Source: Cellulosimicrobium protaetiae (GTDB lineage Bacteria; Actinomycetota; Actinomycetes; Actinomycetales; Cellulomonadaceae). Taken from it: 64,000 nt of DNA. Positions 34,230 through 43,759 of this stretch are shown piece by piece; position 1 is the first letter of the stretch, and each line of letters opens with the position of its first letter. Position numbers and translations under genes: made by a program. The notes below the pieces were generated by a model that ran no database searches, was not told where the DNA came from, and was given only the letters and a program-made list of their open reading frames with translations. The DNA is taken from the NCBI RefSeq assembly GCF_009708005.2, contig NZ_CP052757.1, positions 744,001 through 808,000 on the forward strand. Direction: 5' to 3'.

Positions 34230-34377
34230 GGTTCCTCCGTCGGTGGGGCGCCCGTGCGGGCGCCGTGCGGCTCGCACCCTACCGGGGGACGGGTGCGGGT
34301 CGACGCGTCGCGCCGCGGGTCGGACCGCACCGCCGTCGGTCCTCCGGCCTGTGGGTCGCGGTCGGTACGGTGCGATC

Positions 34378-35670
34378 ATGCGCATCCTGCACACGTCCGA
34401 CTGGCACCTCGGGCGCACGCTGCACGGGGTCGACCTGCTGGAGCACCAGGCCGCGCACCTCGACCACCTCGTCGAGCTGACCCGCACCGAGTCCGTCGAC
34501 GCCGTCGTGGTCGCGGGCGACGTGTACGACCGCGCGATCCCACCGGTCGACGCAGTCTCGCTGCTGTCCGACTCGCTGACGCGCCTCGCGGAGCGCGCGC
34601 ACGTCGTCGTCACGCCGGGGAACCACGACTCCGCGGTCCGGCTCGGGTTCGGGGACCGCGTGATGCGGCCGGGCGTGCACCTGCGCGCGCGGCTGTCCGA
34701 CGTCGGGGAGCCGGTCGTGCTCGCGTCAGGGGGGAGCAGCGTGGACGAGGGCGGCGCGCCGCTGCTCGTCTACGCCCTGCCGTACCTCGACCCGGACACG
34801 GCGCGCCACGTGCTCGCCGACGACGCTGGTCACCCGCGGGCGGACCGGGGCGCGGAGCAGGCCACGGGCGGCCGGCGGGCGCCGCTCGCCAGGTCGCACG
34901 AGGCGGTCATGGGTGCCGCGATGCGGCGCGTCGGGGCCGACCTCGCGCGCCGCCGCGCGCAGGACCCGGCCGCCCGCGCGGTCGTCGTGGGGCACGCGTT
35001 CGTCGTCGGCGGCCTCGCCTCGGAGTCCGAGCGCGACATCCGTGTGGGCGGGGTCGATGCCGTGCCCGCCGCCACGTTCGGGGGCTGGGGGGTCGACTAC
35101 GTCGCGCTCGGGCACCTGCACGGGCCGCAGCGCGTCCCTGTGCCCGATGTTTCACGTGAAACCGCAGGTCACGGCAGCGGGACGAAGACGGTCGCGCGCT
35201 ACTCCGGCTCCCCGCTCGCCTTCTCCTTCTCGGAGCTGCACCAGCGCAAGTCCACGGCGCTCGTCGATCTCGACCGGCTCGGCGCGGACCCGGACGCGGC
35301 GGTCGAGCTCGTTCCCGCGCCCGTGCCGCGGCGGCTCGCCGAGGTCACGGGGACGCTCGACGACCTCCTCGGGGCGGCGGGCGAGCCGCACGTCGACGAC
35401 TGGCTCCGGGTCGTCGTGACCGACGTCGTGCGCCCGGCCGAGCTCTACGGGCGCGTCCGGGCGCGCTTCCCCCACGCGCTCCAGGTGACCCACCGGCCGC
35501 CGCGACCCGCCGAGCGGGAGGTCGTGACCGCCGTCGGGCCGGGGCGCGACCCGCTCGACGTCGCGCGGGACTTCGTCCGGGACGTGTCCGGGCAGGCGCC
35601 GAGCGACGCGGAGGTCGCCGTGCTGCGCGAGGCGTTCGAGCTCGCGCTCGCGGAGGAGCGGAGCGCCTGA
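34378..35670 (+). CDS. sbcD: exonuclease SbcCD, subunit D (Mre11-like nuclease)
   Basis: Protein of 430 residues. The calcineurin-type phosphoesterase motifs are in order: DWHLGR, GDVYDR, GNHDS, VVGHAFV and ALGHLHG. With SbcC it cleaves hairpins and protein-blocked DNA ends and processes palindromes, using Mn2+. The ATG is 6 nt after TACGGT (34366-34371). Its TGA overlaps the sbcC ATG (TGATG). Oddity: codons for DVSRET at 35146-35163 contain a parS site and use GTT, TCA, CGT and GAA, A/T-ending codons that are rare elsewhere in the gene. Confidence 0.96.
   Translation: MRILHTSDWHLGRTLHGVDLLEHQAAHLDHLVELTRTESVDAVVVAGDVYDRAIPPVDAVSLLSDSLTRLAERAHVVVTPGNHDSAVRLGFGDRVMRPGVHLRARLSDVGEPVVLASGGSSVDEGGAPLLVYALPYLDPDTARHVLADDAGHPRADRGAEQATGGRRAPLARSHEAVMGAAMRRVGADLARRRAQDPAARAVVVGHAFVVGGLASESERDIRVGGVDAVPAATFGGWGVDYVALGHLHGPQRVPVPDVSRETAGHGSGTKTVARYSGSPLAFSFSELHQRKSTALVDLDRLGADPDAAVELVPAPVPRRLAEVTGTLDDLLGAAGEPHVDDWLRVVVTDVVRPAELYGRVRARFPHALQVTHRPPRPAEREVVTAVGPGRDPLDVARDFVRDVSGQAPSDAEVAVLREAFELALAEERSA
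35148..35163. other. parS (ParB-binding) site inside sbcD
   Basis: TGTTTCACGTGAAACC matches the bacterial parS consensus TGTTTCACGTGAAACA at 15 of 16 positions, and its 14-bp core GTTTCACGTGAAAC is perfectly palindromic. It stands out from the very GC-rich context. In most bacteria such sites cluster near the replication origin and nucleate ParB spreading for chromosome segregation. Confidence 0.88.
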
Positions 35671-38600
35671 TGCACCTGCACTCGCTGACCTTCCAGGCGA
35701 TCGGGCCGTTCGCGGGCCTCCACCACGTCGACCTCGCGTCCCTCGGCGCGTCGGGGATCTTCCTGCTCGACGGGCCGACCGGCGCGGGCAAGTCCACGGT
35801 CATCGACGCGATCGTCTTCGCGCTGTACGGCAAGGTCGCCTCCGACGCCGCGAGCGACGACCGTCTCCGCTCGGCGTTCGCGGCCCCCGAGGTCGAGTCG
35901 TTCGTCGACCTCGTGCTGGAGGTCCCCTCGGGTGTCTACCGCGTGCGCCGCACGCCCGAGTACCGCCGTCCCAAGAAGCGCGGCACCGGCACGACGACCC
36001 AGCAGGCCTCGGTCCGGCTCTGGCGACTGGCGGAGGTGCCCTCCGCGGAGGCCGTCGCCGGGGTCGACGGCCCTCCGGGCGAGCTGCTCTCGGCGCGGCT
36101 CGACGAGGCCGGGGACGAGATCCGCCGGATCGTGGGTCTCGACCGTCGCCAGCTCGTGCAGACCGTCGTGCTGCCGCAGGGCGAGTTCGCGACGTTCCTG
36201 CGCGCCAAGCCCGAGGACCGGGCCGTGCTGCTCCAGAAGGTGTTCGGCACCGAGCTCTACCACCGCGCGGCGGTGCGGCTGGCCGAGCTGGCGCGCACGG
36301 CGCGCGCACGGTCGGACGCAGCGCGGCAGGGCGTCCGCGGCGCGGTCGAGCGGTTCGCCGGGGCGGCGGGGCTCGTTCCCGACGACGCGCGGCGGCTGCG
36401 CGAGGCCGCGCAGGACGACGCGCTGCTGCGCCGGGCCGACGAGGCCGCCGGACCGGCGAGCGGCGACGGCTCGTCCGCGTCGGCGGGGGTCCACGCGCTC
36501 GCGGTGGCGCACGTCGGGCGGCTCGCCACCGAGGCGGACGTCCTGGCGGAGCGTGAGGTGGCGGCGAACGCGACCCTCGTCGCGGCGCAGGACCACCTCG
36601 AGTCCGAGCGCGAGCTGGCGGACGCCGTGACGAGGCGTGCGCGGCTGCGCGCCGAGGCGGCCCGCCTCGCCGAGGAGGAGCCGCAGGTCGCCGCCGACCG
36701 GCGACGCGTCGACGCCGCGACCCGTGCCGCCGTCGTCGCGCCCGCCGCGCAGGGCCTCGCTCGCGCGCAGCAGGGCGTCGCCGCGGCGCAGGAGCGGCTC
36801 GTGCTCGCCCGGACGGGAGCGCCTGCGGACCTCGCCGACGCCGACGCGACGACGCTCGAGGCGCTGCGTGCCGGCGTCGCGACGGCCGCGGTGCGCGCGA
36901 CGCGGCTGCTCCCGGTCGGGGCGTCGCTCCCGGTCCGCGAGCGGGAGGTGGCCGACGGTCGCAAGGACGTCGCGCAGGCGAGCGAGGAGCGAGGGCGCGT
37001 CCTCGACGAGCTCGCCGCGCGGCCGGCGCACCGCGAGGCGCTGCGCACGCGGCTGGCGGCGCTGGCCGAGACCGCAGGGACGCTCGGGGCGCTCCAGGAG
37101 CGGGCGCTCCGTGCCCGCGCGGTCGAGCGGGCGGCGCGACAGGCCGACGCCCTCGCCGGCGAGGAGGAGACGGCGCGTGCCGAGCGGGCGCGGGCCGCGG
37201 CGCTCGCCCGGGACGCCGTCGAGCACGAGGCGCGCGTCCGGGCGGCGCGCATCGCGGGGCTCGCGGGCGAGCTCGCGGCGGGGCTCACGGCGTCGTCGCC
37301 GTGCCCGGTGTGCGGTGGCACGGACCACCCGGCGCCGGCGCCGCTCGCGGACGGCCACCCCACCGCGGAGGACGTCGAGGACGCGGAACGTCGCCGCGCC
37401 GAGGCAGAGCGCGCGCTGCACGACGCCTCGGCGCGCGTCGAGGTGCTCGCCGAGCGGCTGACCGCGCGTCGCCGGGACGCCGAGGGTCTGACGCCGGACG
37501 AGGCCGTGGCGCAGGTCGCCGCCGTCGACGCGTCGGTCGCGGGTGCGCGGGCGGCGGCCCACGAGCGTGCGGACGCCGAGCGCGAGCTCGACGCCCTCGA
37601 CGCCGCGACGGGCGCGCTCCAGGAGCGCGCCGCCGCGCTCGCGGAGACGATCGCCGGGACGACGGCGCGGCTCGGGGAGCTCGAGGCGGCGCTCGACGCC
37701 GACCGGGCCGAGATCCGCGCGGAGCTGGCTGCCGCCGGCCCGCTCGTGGAGCGGGTCGACCTGCCCGACCCGCTCGCGGGCGAGGGCGGCCCGCGCAACC
37801 CGGTCGCCGTCCTCGTCGCCGCGCTCGAGGAGCGGGTCCGCACGATCGACGCGCTCGCCGACGCGGGCGCCGCCCTCGCCACGTCGAGGAGCGCGGTCGA
37901 CGAGCGTGCGGCCGAGCTCGGTGCGCTCGTCGACCGGTCCGGGTTCACGGACGCCGCCGAGGCGCTGGACGCGGTCCTCGACGAGCAGGACCGCCTCACG
38001 CTCTCGCGGCGCGTCGCCGAGCACGAGGCCGCGGGCGCCACCACCACGGCGGGGCTCGCCGACCCCGCCCTCGCGGACCTTCCCGAGGACGCGCGCCCCG
38101 ACGTCGCCGCGGCGCGGGCCGCGGTCGCCGCGGCGGAGGCGTCGGCGCGGTCCGCGGCCCGCCGGCACGAGCTCGTCGCCCGGCAGGCGCAGGCGGCGGA
38201 CGTCGCGGCGGAGGGGATCGGCACGGCCGTCGACGAGTGGGCCGGGGCGCGAGAGGCAGCGGGCCCGGTCGCCCGCATGGCGGCGCTGGCGTCCGGCTCC
38301 GGCGACAACGAGCACGCCCTCACGCTCGCCACGTACGTCCTCGTCCAGCGGTTCGAGGACGTCGTCGCGGCGGCGAACGAGCGCCTCGCGGAGATGTCGT
38401 CGGGCCGGTACGAGCTCGTGCGCAGCGCGACGCGCGAGGACGTGCGCGCGCACAAGCGCGGTCTCGCGATGAAGGTCCTCGACCACGTCACCGAGCGCGA
38501 GCGCGACCCGCGCACGCTGTCCGGCGGCGAGACGTTCTACGTGTCGCTGTGCCTGGCCCTCGGGCTCGCGGACGTCGTCACGGCGGAGGCGGGCGGCGTC

Positions 38601-38810
38601 GAGCTCGGGACGCTCTTCGTCGACGAGGGTTTCGGCAGCCTCGACCCCGAGACGCTCGACGCCGTGCTCACGGCCCTCGGTCGGCTCCGGGCGGGTGGGC
38701 GCGTCGTCGGCGTCGTGTCCCACGTCGAGGCCCTCAAGCAGGCCGTCGCGGAGCGGATCGAGGTTCGGCGCGCGCCCGGGGGCGGGAGCACGCTCACCGT
38801 GCGCGCGTGA
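35670..38810 (+). CDS. sbcC: exonuclease SbcCD, subunit C (Rad50-like SMC ATPase)
   Basis: Protein of 1046 residues. N-terminal Walker A DGPTGAGKST (about 36); Q-loop region TVVLPQGEFATFLRAK; two very long Ala/Arg/Glu-rich coiled-coil arms; zinc hook CPVC at about 545-548 that dimerises two molecules; C-terminal signature LSGGETFYVSL (about 950) and Walker B LFVDEGFGSLD (about 980). It is the ATP-driven partner of SbcD. Translationally coupled to sbcD. Full length and intact. Confidence 0.96.
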   Translation: MHLHSLTFQAIGPFAGLHHVDLASLGASGIFLLDGPTGAGKSTVIDAIVFALYGKVASDAASDDRLRSAFAAPEVESFVDLVLEVPSGVYRVRRTPEYRRPKKRGTGTTTQQASVRLWRLAEVPSAEAVAGVDGPPGELLSARLDEAGDEIRRIVGLDRRQLVQTVVLPQGEFATFLRAKPEDRAVLLQKVFGTELYHRAAVRLAELARTARARSDAARQGVRGAVERFAGAAGLVPDDARRLREAAQDDALLRRADEAAGPASGDGSSASAGVHALAVAHVGRLATEADVLAEREVAANATLVAAQDHLESERELADAVTRRARLRAEAARLAEEEPQVAADRRRVDAATRAAVVAPAAQGLARAQQGVAAAQERLVLARTGAPADLADADATTLEALRAGVATAAVRATRLLPVGASLPVREREVADGRKDVAQASEERGRVLDELAARPAHREALRTRLAALAETAGTLGALQERALRARAVERAARQADALAGEEETARAERARAAALARDAVEHEARVRAARIAGLAGELAAGLTASSPCPVCGGTDHPAPAPLADGHPTAEDVEDAERRRAEAERALHDASARVEVLAERLTARRRDAEGLTPDEAVAQVAAVDASVAGARAAAHERADAERELDALDAATGALQERAAALAETIAGTTARLGELEAALDADRAEIRAELAAAGPLVERVDLPDPLAGEGGPRNPVAVLVAALEERVRTIDALADAGAALATSRSAVDERAAELGALVDRSGFTDAAEALDAVLDEQDRLTLSRRVAEHEAAGATTTAGLADPALADLPEDARPDVAAARAAVAAAEASARSAARRHELVARQAQAADVAAEGIGTAVDEWAGAREAAGPVARMAALASGSGDNEHALTLATYVLVQRFEDVVAAANERLAEMSSGRYELVRSATREDVRAHKRGLAMKVLDHVTERERDPRTLSGGETFYVSLCLALGLADVVTAEAGGVELGTLFVDEGFGSLDPETLDAVLTALGRLRAGGRVVGVVSHVEALKQAVAERIEVRRAPGGGSTLTVRA

Positions 38811-38879
38811 CGACGGCGGCACGCGCCGGGTACCGGCGCGCCCGGCCTCGCCAGGGGTGCGGGCGCACGCGGGCGGGCG

Positions 38880-39581
38880 TCATCGCGGGGGGAGCGGCGC
38901 GCACACCCGGTCCACGAGCTCGGTGACGGCCGCACGCACGGCGTGCGGCGGGGCCCCGCCGTCGAGCGCGAGCGCGGCCCGGTCGAACACGGCCGAGAGC
39001 AGGAGCGTGAGCGCGTCGAGACGGTCGTCGTGCGCGACGTCGTCGTCGACGCGCCCCGCCGCCGGCAGGTCGTCCCGCGCGCCGCGAGCGGTGTCGAGCG
39101 CCGCTCCGAGACCGGCGCGCAGCGTGCGACGGGCGTGCCGTGCGTCGAGCGCGTCGGCCTCGGTGGCGCCGAGCACGGCCGGGGCGTCGACGAGCAGCAG
39201 CCGTGTCCGGCCGGGCACCGCCATGGCGTCGAGGTAGGCGCGCGCGCCCTCGACGAGCATCGCGCGCGCGTCGGGCTCGCCCGACACCGCAGGAGATCCG
39301 GCTGCGGCCGCGGCTGCGGGTGCGGTGCGGTGCGGCTCGGTCCGCTCCTCGATCTCGCGGGCGACGGCCTCCGCCTCGGCCTCGACGACGGCCCGGAACA
39401 GGTCCCGCTTGTCCGCGTAGTGGTGGTAGAGCGCGCCGCGCGTGACGTGCGCGGCCGCGGCGATCTGCGGCGTCGACGTCGCGGCGTACCCCGCGTCGAC
39501 GAACAGGTCGCGCGCGGCGGTGACGAGCGCGGTCCGGGTGGCGCGCGTGCGGTCGGCATTGGTGCGACGAGGCTCTTGCAT
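38880..39581 (-). CDS. TetR-family transcriptional regulator
   Basis: Protein of 233 residues. The N-terminal helix-turn-helix reads TRTALVTAARDLFVDAGYAA then TSTPQIAAAAHVTRGALYHH, followed by YADKRDLFRAVVE. The C-terminal ligand-binding domain is Ala-rich with an insertion at about 85-105. Divergent from a VOC-family gene whose promoter region carries an inverted repeat, so it probably represses that gene and itself. Ligand unknown. Confidence 0.92.
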   Translation of the reverse strand: MQEPRRTNADRTRATRTALVTAARDLFVDAGYAATSTPQIAAAAHVTRGALYHHYADKRDLFRAVVEAEAEAVAREIEERTEPHRTAPAAAAAAGSPAVSGEPDARAMLVEGARAYLDAMAVPGRTRLLLVDAPAVLGATEADALDARHARRTLRAGLGAALDTARGARDDLPAAGRVDDDVAHDDRLDALTLLLSAVFDRAALALDGGAPPHAVRAAVTELVDRVCAPLPPR

Positions 39582-39585
39582 ACCG

Positions 39586-39622
39586 ACAGACTGTAGGTCA
39601 TTCTAGGAAACATGCAGTCTGT
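39586..39622. promoter_or_regulatory. inverted repeat between tetR and VOC genes (operator candidate)
   Basis: ACAGACTG (39586-39593) and CAGTCTGT (39615-39622) are perfect inverted repeats with centres 29 bp apart. A further small palindrome TTC-TAG-GAA (39601-39609) lies between. The stretch is AT-rich relative to the genome, fitting a shared promoter/operator. Confidence 0.6.
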
Positions 39623-39669
39623 TTGTTAGTGGTCGGTGACCGCCGGCCCCGGACCAGGAGGAGAAGACC

Positions 39670-40098
39670 GTGCGCATCACGAGCTGGTACCCGGTGATCA
39701 TGACCGGCGACGTCGCGGGGACGACGGCGTTCTACGTCGAGCACCTCGACCTCCGGCCGCTCTTCACGAGCGACTGGTACGTGCACCTGCAGTCCGCGGA
39801 CGACGAGGACGTGAACCTCGCCGTGCTGGACGGCGACCACGAGACCATCCCCGAGAGCGGGCGGGGGAGGGCCGGGGGGCTCCTGCTCAACCTCGAGGTC
39901 GAGGACGTCGACGCCGTCCACGCGCGCTTCGTCGCGGCGGGCCTGCCGATCCTGCGCTCGTTGCGCGACGAGGCGTTCGGGCAGCGCCACTTCATCACCG
40001 CGGACCCGAACGGCGTCCTGATCGACGTCATCACGCCCATCCCGCCGACGGGCGAGTTCGTCGAGCAGTACGAGGAGTCCGCGCTCCCGACGGGGTAG
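39670..40098 (+). CDS. VOC-superfamily protein (glyoxalase/bleomycin resistance)
   Basis: Protein of 142 residues with the pattern [20 protein letters not shown] (module 1) and [20 protein letters not shown] (module 2), ending [16 protein letters not shown]. The tail [14 protein letters not shown] is typical of a subgroup of uncharacterised actinobacterial VOC proteins. GTG start, preceded by AGGAGGAGAAG. Probable target of the divergent TetR regulator; likely binds or converts the same small molecule. Confidence 0.88.
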   Translation: MRITSWYPVIMTGDVAGTTAFYVEHLDLRPLFTSDWYVHLQSADDEDVNLAVLDGDHETIPESGRGRAGGLLLNLEVEDVDAVHARFVAAGLPILRSLRDEAFGQRHFITADPNGVLIDVITPIPPTGEFVEQYEESALPTG

Positions 40099-40278
40099 CG
40101 GACCGGCGCCGCGCCGCTCCACCGCCGCGCGACCACCGCGCTCACCGACGTGCTCCGCGACGGATGTCACGAACCGGGACCGCGGCCGTCCCTCCTACGG
40201 GGGCAGGGCGACGACCGACCGCGGTCGTCGAGCGTCAACGCCGGGACCGTCGCCCGGTGCCGTCGAAGGAGAGCAGCA

Positions 40279-40443
40279 ATGTCAGCAGCATCGTCCCCGC
40301 TCGAGCGAGAGCTGCGGCGCATGGAGGTCATCGCGCGCCGGGAGCAGATCCGGCTCGTGGGCCGCGCCCTGCCGCGCGTGGCGGAGCGCCGTCGCTGGGC
40401 CGACGCCCCGCGACGCCAGTCCCCGACGACCGCAGCCCGGTAG
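40279..40443 (+). CDS. small basic protein, unknown
   Basis: Protein of 54 residues, 12 Arg and few hydrophobics except in the middle helix (LERELRRMEVIARREQIRLV). Supported mainly by a strong ribosome site (GAAGGAG, 8 nt before the ATG). Nothing similar recognised. The 180-nt region before it has no other feature seen. May be a DNA- or RNA-binding peptide, which is a guess from charge alone. Confidence 0.5.
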   Translation: MSAASSPLERELRRMEVIARREQIRLVGRALPRVAERRRWADAPRRQSPTTAAR

Positions 40444-40458
40444 GCGCCGGCAGGAGCG

Positions 40459-41280
40459 TCAGCCTGCGCCGAGCCCGGCGAGGTCGCGCGCCCGCAGGAG
40501 CACGTCGTCGAGCATCTGCGGCGTGAGCCGCCCGGTGAAGGTGTTCTGCTGGCTCACGTGGAAGCACCCCAGGAGCGTGAGGGTCTGCTCCGGGGCCGCG
40601 TGCCCGCCGTCGGCCGGCTCGCGCCCGGGCCCTCCGGTCGCGGCACCGCCCGCCGGAGGGGGAGCCGCACGGAGCAGCGTCACCTCCGCGCCGTGCGCGA
40701 ACCGAGGCCGGGGCCGCGGGACGTCCCAGCCCTGCTCGGCGAGCGTGGACAGGAGCGCCTGCCACCCGAACCCGCCGAGGACGACGGCGACGCGCACGGT
40801 GTCCCCGAGCAGCTCGACCTCGCGCGCGAGGTACGGCCCGCAGCGGTGCCGCTCCTCGGGCGTCGGCTTGTTGTCGGGCGGGGCGCACCGCACCGGGGCG
40901 GTGACGCGGATCCCGGTGAGGAGCAGTCCGTCGTCGGCGGACACGGACGTCGCCTGGTTGGCCAGGCCCGTGCGGTGCACGGACGCGAAGAGGAAGTCGC
41001 CGCTGCGGTCGCCCGTGAACATGCGGCCGGTGCGGTTGGCCCCGTGCGCGGCGGGCGCGAGCCCGACGACGAGGATGCCTGCGCGCTCGTCGCCGAACCC
41101 GGGGACGGGGCGGGCCCAGTAGTCGTCGTCGCGGAACGACGCACGTTTCACGTCGGCGACGTGCTCACGCCACGCGACGAGCCGCGGGCACGCGCGGCAC
41201 TCGACAAGGCGAGCGTCGAGCGCCGCGAGCGTCGGCGCGGTGCGCGCCGCGAGCGGATAGTCGGGGTCGTCGGGCGTCAC
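40459..41280 (-). CDS. uracil-DNA glycosylase, family 5 (UdgB-like)
   Basis: Protein of 273 residues. The family-5 active-site block is VVGLAPAAHGANRTGRMFTG and the later motif is LLGCFHVSQQNTFTGR. Cysteines of CRACPRL (28, 31), of APVRCAPP and of the final block GCFH can bind the 4Fe-4S cluster typical of family 4/5 enzymes. It removes uracil and deaminated purines from DNA. A 25-residue low-complexity insertion (PPAGGAATGG...) precedes the last motif. The GTG start is preceded by GAGAAT at 6 nt. Confidence 0.9.
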   Translation of the reverse strand: MTPDDPDYPLAARTAPTLAALDARLVECRACPRLVAWREHVADVKRASFRDDDYWARPVPGFGDERAGILVVGLAPAAHGANRTGRMFTGDRSGDFLFASVHRTGLANQATSVSADDGLLLTGIRVTAPVRCAPPDNKPTPEERHRCGPYLAREVELLGDTVRVAVVLGGFGWQALLSTLAEQGWDVPRPRPRFAHGAEVTLLRAAPPPAGGAATGGPGREPADGGHAAPEQTLTLLGCFHVSQQNTFTGRLTPQMLDDVLLRARDLAGLGAG

Positions 41281-41325
41281 CCGCCCATTCTCCGCGCGGT
41301 CGTGCTCGGCGGGGAGCCCGGCCGG

Positions 41326-42732
41326 TCAGGCGCCGCGGTCCGTGAGCACCGTCGCCTCGGCGAGCGCCGCGGCGTCGTCGGGGACGTCGACGGCGCCCGC
41401 GTGACCGGGCTGGTCGGCGGCGCCCGCGGTGAGGGCGTCCGCCGCGTCGTCCGGGACGGGTGCGCCGAACGTGTGCCGCAGGCCGAGCAGGACCGCCCCC
41501 GCGACGACGACGACGCCGAACATCACCGCGGCCATCGTCACGGGCGGCGACCCGCCGAGCAGGCCGGTGACCGGCGCGACGACCGCGCCGACGCCGAACT
41601 GGAACGCCCCGATGAGCGCCGCCGCGCTCCCGGCGCGGTGCGCGTTGCGCTCGAGCGCGATGGCCGGCACGGACGGCATGACGAAGCCCGCGGTGCCGAG
41701 CGTGAGGACGATGAGCGGGACGAGCCACGCGAGACCGCCGCCGGCCAGCGCCGCGACGAGCAGCCCGCCTGACAGCACGAAGCCCGCGGCGACCGCGCCC
41801 TGCAGGATGCGCTCGGGCGCCACGCGGCCCACGAGCGCGCCGTTGATCTGGCTGCCCGCCGTCACGGACACCGCGCCGACGCCGAACACGATCGCGTACT
41901 GCTGCGCGGACATGCCGAAGAAGTCCTGGAACACGAACGTCGACGCGGAGATGTACGTGAACATCGCGGCCATGTAGAAGCCCGCGATGAGCGCGAGCCC
42001 GATGAACGACCAGTCGCCCAGCAGCGAGCCGTAGGAGCGGAGGGCGGCGGCGGTCCCGCCGGAGCGGCGCCGTTCCGCGGGCAGCGTCTCGCGCAGGCGC
42101 AGCAGCACGAGCACGAACAGCACCGCGCCGACCACGGCGAGCGCGACGAACATGCCGCGCCACGACCCGAGCCGCAGGAACTGGGCGCCGATGGTCGGCG
42201 CGAGGATCGGCGCGACGCCCACGACGAGCATGAGGCGCGCGATGACCTTGCCGATCTGGAAGCCCTCGAACGAGTCGCGCACGATCGCCATGGAGAGCAC
42301 CATGCCGGCGGCCGCGGCGAGGCCCTGGACGAACCGCAGGCCGGTGAGCGCGGCCACCGACCCGGCGAACACGATGCCCGCGGACGCGGCGACGTACACC
42401 GCGAGCGAGACCAGCAGCGGCGTACGTCGGCCGATCGCGTCGGAGACCGACCCGATGAGGAGCTGGCCGATCGCGAGCCCGGCGAGCGTCGCGGTGAGCG
42501 TGAGCTGGACGCGGGACTCGGTCGTGCCGAGCTCGTCGACGATGCGCGGGAAGGCGGAGAGGTAGAGGTCGATCGTCAGCGGACCGATCGCGGTGAGCGC
42601 GGAGAGCAGGAGGACGAGCCCCGCGCTGACGCGCCCGGGTCGGGCGGGAGCGGCGGGGCTCGTGGAGCCGGCGCCCGGCGGGGCGGCGACGGGCGCGGTC
42701 GGCGCCGGGGTCGCGGGGGGAGTGGAGGCCAT
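41326..42732 (-). CDS. Bcr/CflA-type MFS drug efflux transporter
   Basis: Protein of 468 residues with 12 predicted transmembrane helices and the DHA1 drug/H+ antiporter signatures: TIDLYLSAFPRIVDELGTTE in helix 1, QLLIGSVSDAIGRRTPLL (motif A) and RFVQGLAAAAGMVLSMAIVRD (motif C-like). A 30-residue Ala/Pro-rich N-terminus and a 50-residue acidic C-terminal tail lie in the cytoplasm. Bcr-type pumps export bicyclomycin, chloramphenicol or peptides; substrate not evident. Monocistronic. Confidence 0.9.
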   Translation of the reverse strand: MASTPPATPAPTAPVAAPPGAGSTSPAAPARPGRVSAGLVLLLSALTAIGPLTIDLYLSAFPRIVDELGTTESRVQLTLTATLAGLAIGQLLIGSVSDAIGRRTPLLVSLAVYVAASAGIVFAGSVAALTGLRFVQGLAAAAGMVLSMAIVRDSFEGFQIGKVIARLMLVVGVAPILAPTIGAQFLRLGSWRGMFVALAVVGAVLFVLVLLRLRETLPAERRRSGGTAAALRSYGSLLGDWSFIGLALIAGFYMAAMFTYISASTFVFQDFFGMSAQQYAIVFGVGAVSVTAGSQINGALVGRVAPERILQGAVAAGFVLSGGLLVAALAGGGLAWLVPLIVLTLGTAGFVMPSVPAIALERNAHRAGSAAALIGAFQFGVGAVVAPVTGLLGGSPPVTMAAVMFGVVVVAGAVLLGLRHTFGAPVPDDAADALTAGAADQPGHAGAVDVPDDAAALAEATVLTDRGA

Positions 42733-42856
42733 GACAGGCGCAACCCCGGGCGGGGCACCGCATGTTCCCGGACGCCGTACGCGATCGGATGCTGAGACGG
42801 CGGGCGGCCCGGGCCACCCGCCGTCTCGACGGGGATCGCGGCGTCGCTCCCTGGGG

Positions 42857-43642
42857 TCAGCCCTGCGCGTCGCGCCAGGCGACCCACTCGCGCACGAGCG
42901 AGAGGTCGTAGTCGGGACCGCTCGTGCCGACGGTGAACAGCGTCGCGCCGGCGGCGACGAGCGCGTCCGACGACTCCGCCGGCGGCCGCGAAACGCCGAC
43001 CGACCGCTCGACGAGCGCGGCGGTGTCGCGACCGACGGCCTCGCCGTGCTCGTCGAGGATCGCGCTCTTGCGCGCGAGCGTCCCGGCGTCGCCGAACGAG
43101 TGCCACACGTCGGCGTGCTCGGCCACGACGCGCAGGGTCTTGCGCTCCCCGCCGCCACCGATCAGGACGGGGATGTCACGCGTCGGCGCGGGGCTCGACT
43201 CCGCCCAGCGGGCCTTGATCCGGGGCAGGGCCGCGGCGAGGTCGGCGATGCGCCCGCCGGCGGTGCCGAACTCGTAGCCGAACCGGTCGTAGTCCTTCTC
43301 GAACCAGCCCGCCCCGATCCCGAGGATCAGCCGCCCGCCGCTGATGTGGTCCACCGTCCGCGCCATGTCGGCCAGGAGGTCGGGGTTGCGGTAGCTGTTG
43401 CACGTCACGAGGGCGCCGATCTCGACGCGCTCGGTCTGCTCGGCCCACGCGCCGAGCATGGTCCAGCACTCGAAGTGCTTGCCGTCCGGGTCGCCGGTGA
43501 GCGGGAAGAAGTGGTCCCAGTTGAAGACGACGTCGACGCCGAGGTCCTCCGCGCGCAGCACGGCGTCGCGGACCTGGGCGTAGTCGGCGTGCTGCGGCTG
43601 GAGCTGGACGCCGATGCGGTACGGGTGCCGGGGTGAGGTCAT
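42857..43642 (-). CDS. LLM-class (F420-dependent) oxidoreductase
   Basis: Protein of 261 residues, TIM-barrel of the luciferase-like monooxygenase family: VVFNWDHFFPLTGDPDGKHF, IGALVTCNSYRNPDLLADMA, DHISGGRLILGIGAGWFEKD and GGGGERKTLRVVAEHADVWH are hallmarks of the F420-dependent actinobacterial subgroup. The electron carrier F420 is inferred from family. Substrate unknown. TAGATT lies 7 nt upstream of the ATG (43650-43655, complement), consistent with leaderless expression. Confidence 0.9.
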   Translation of the reverse strand: MTSPRHPYRIGVQLQPQHADYAQVRDAVLRAEDLGVDVVFNWDHFFPLTGDPDGKHFECWTMLGAWAEQTERVEIGALVTCNSYRNPDLLADMARTVDHISGGRLILGIGAGWFEKDYDRFGYEFGTAGGRIADLAAALPRIKARWAESSPAPTRDIPVLIGGGGERKTLRVVAEHADVWHSFGDAGTLARKSAILDEHGEAVGRDTAALVERSVGVSRPPAESSDALVAAGATLFTVGTSGPDYDLSLVREWVAWRDAQG

Positions 43643-43759
43643 GCGAAGCAATCTACGTCGACCGAGGACGACGACACCCCGGGTCGAGCACGACCGTGCC
43701 GTCGCCGCGAGCAGGAGAACGACAGCACGATCCGGCCCGGCGGACCTAGGGTGGGGCGC

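Noticed and set aside
35445-38822. 1125-codon minus-strand frame opposite sbcC
   Set aside because: Antisense shadow of the Ala/Arg/Glu-rich sbcC coiled coil; no motifs.
41145-41153. Second possible parS (GTTTCACGT) in the UDG gene
   Set aside because: Only one half-site matches; the other half reads CGGCG, so it is not palindromic.
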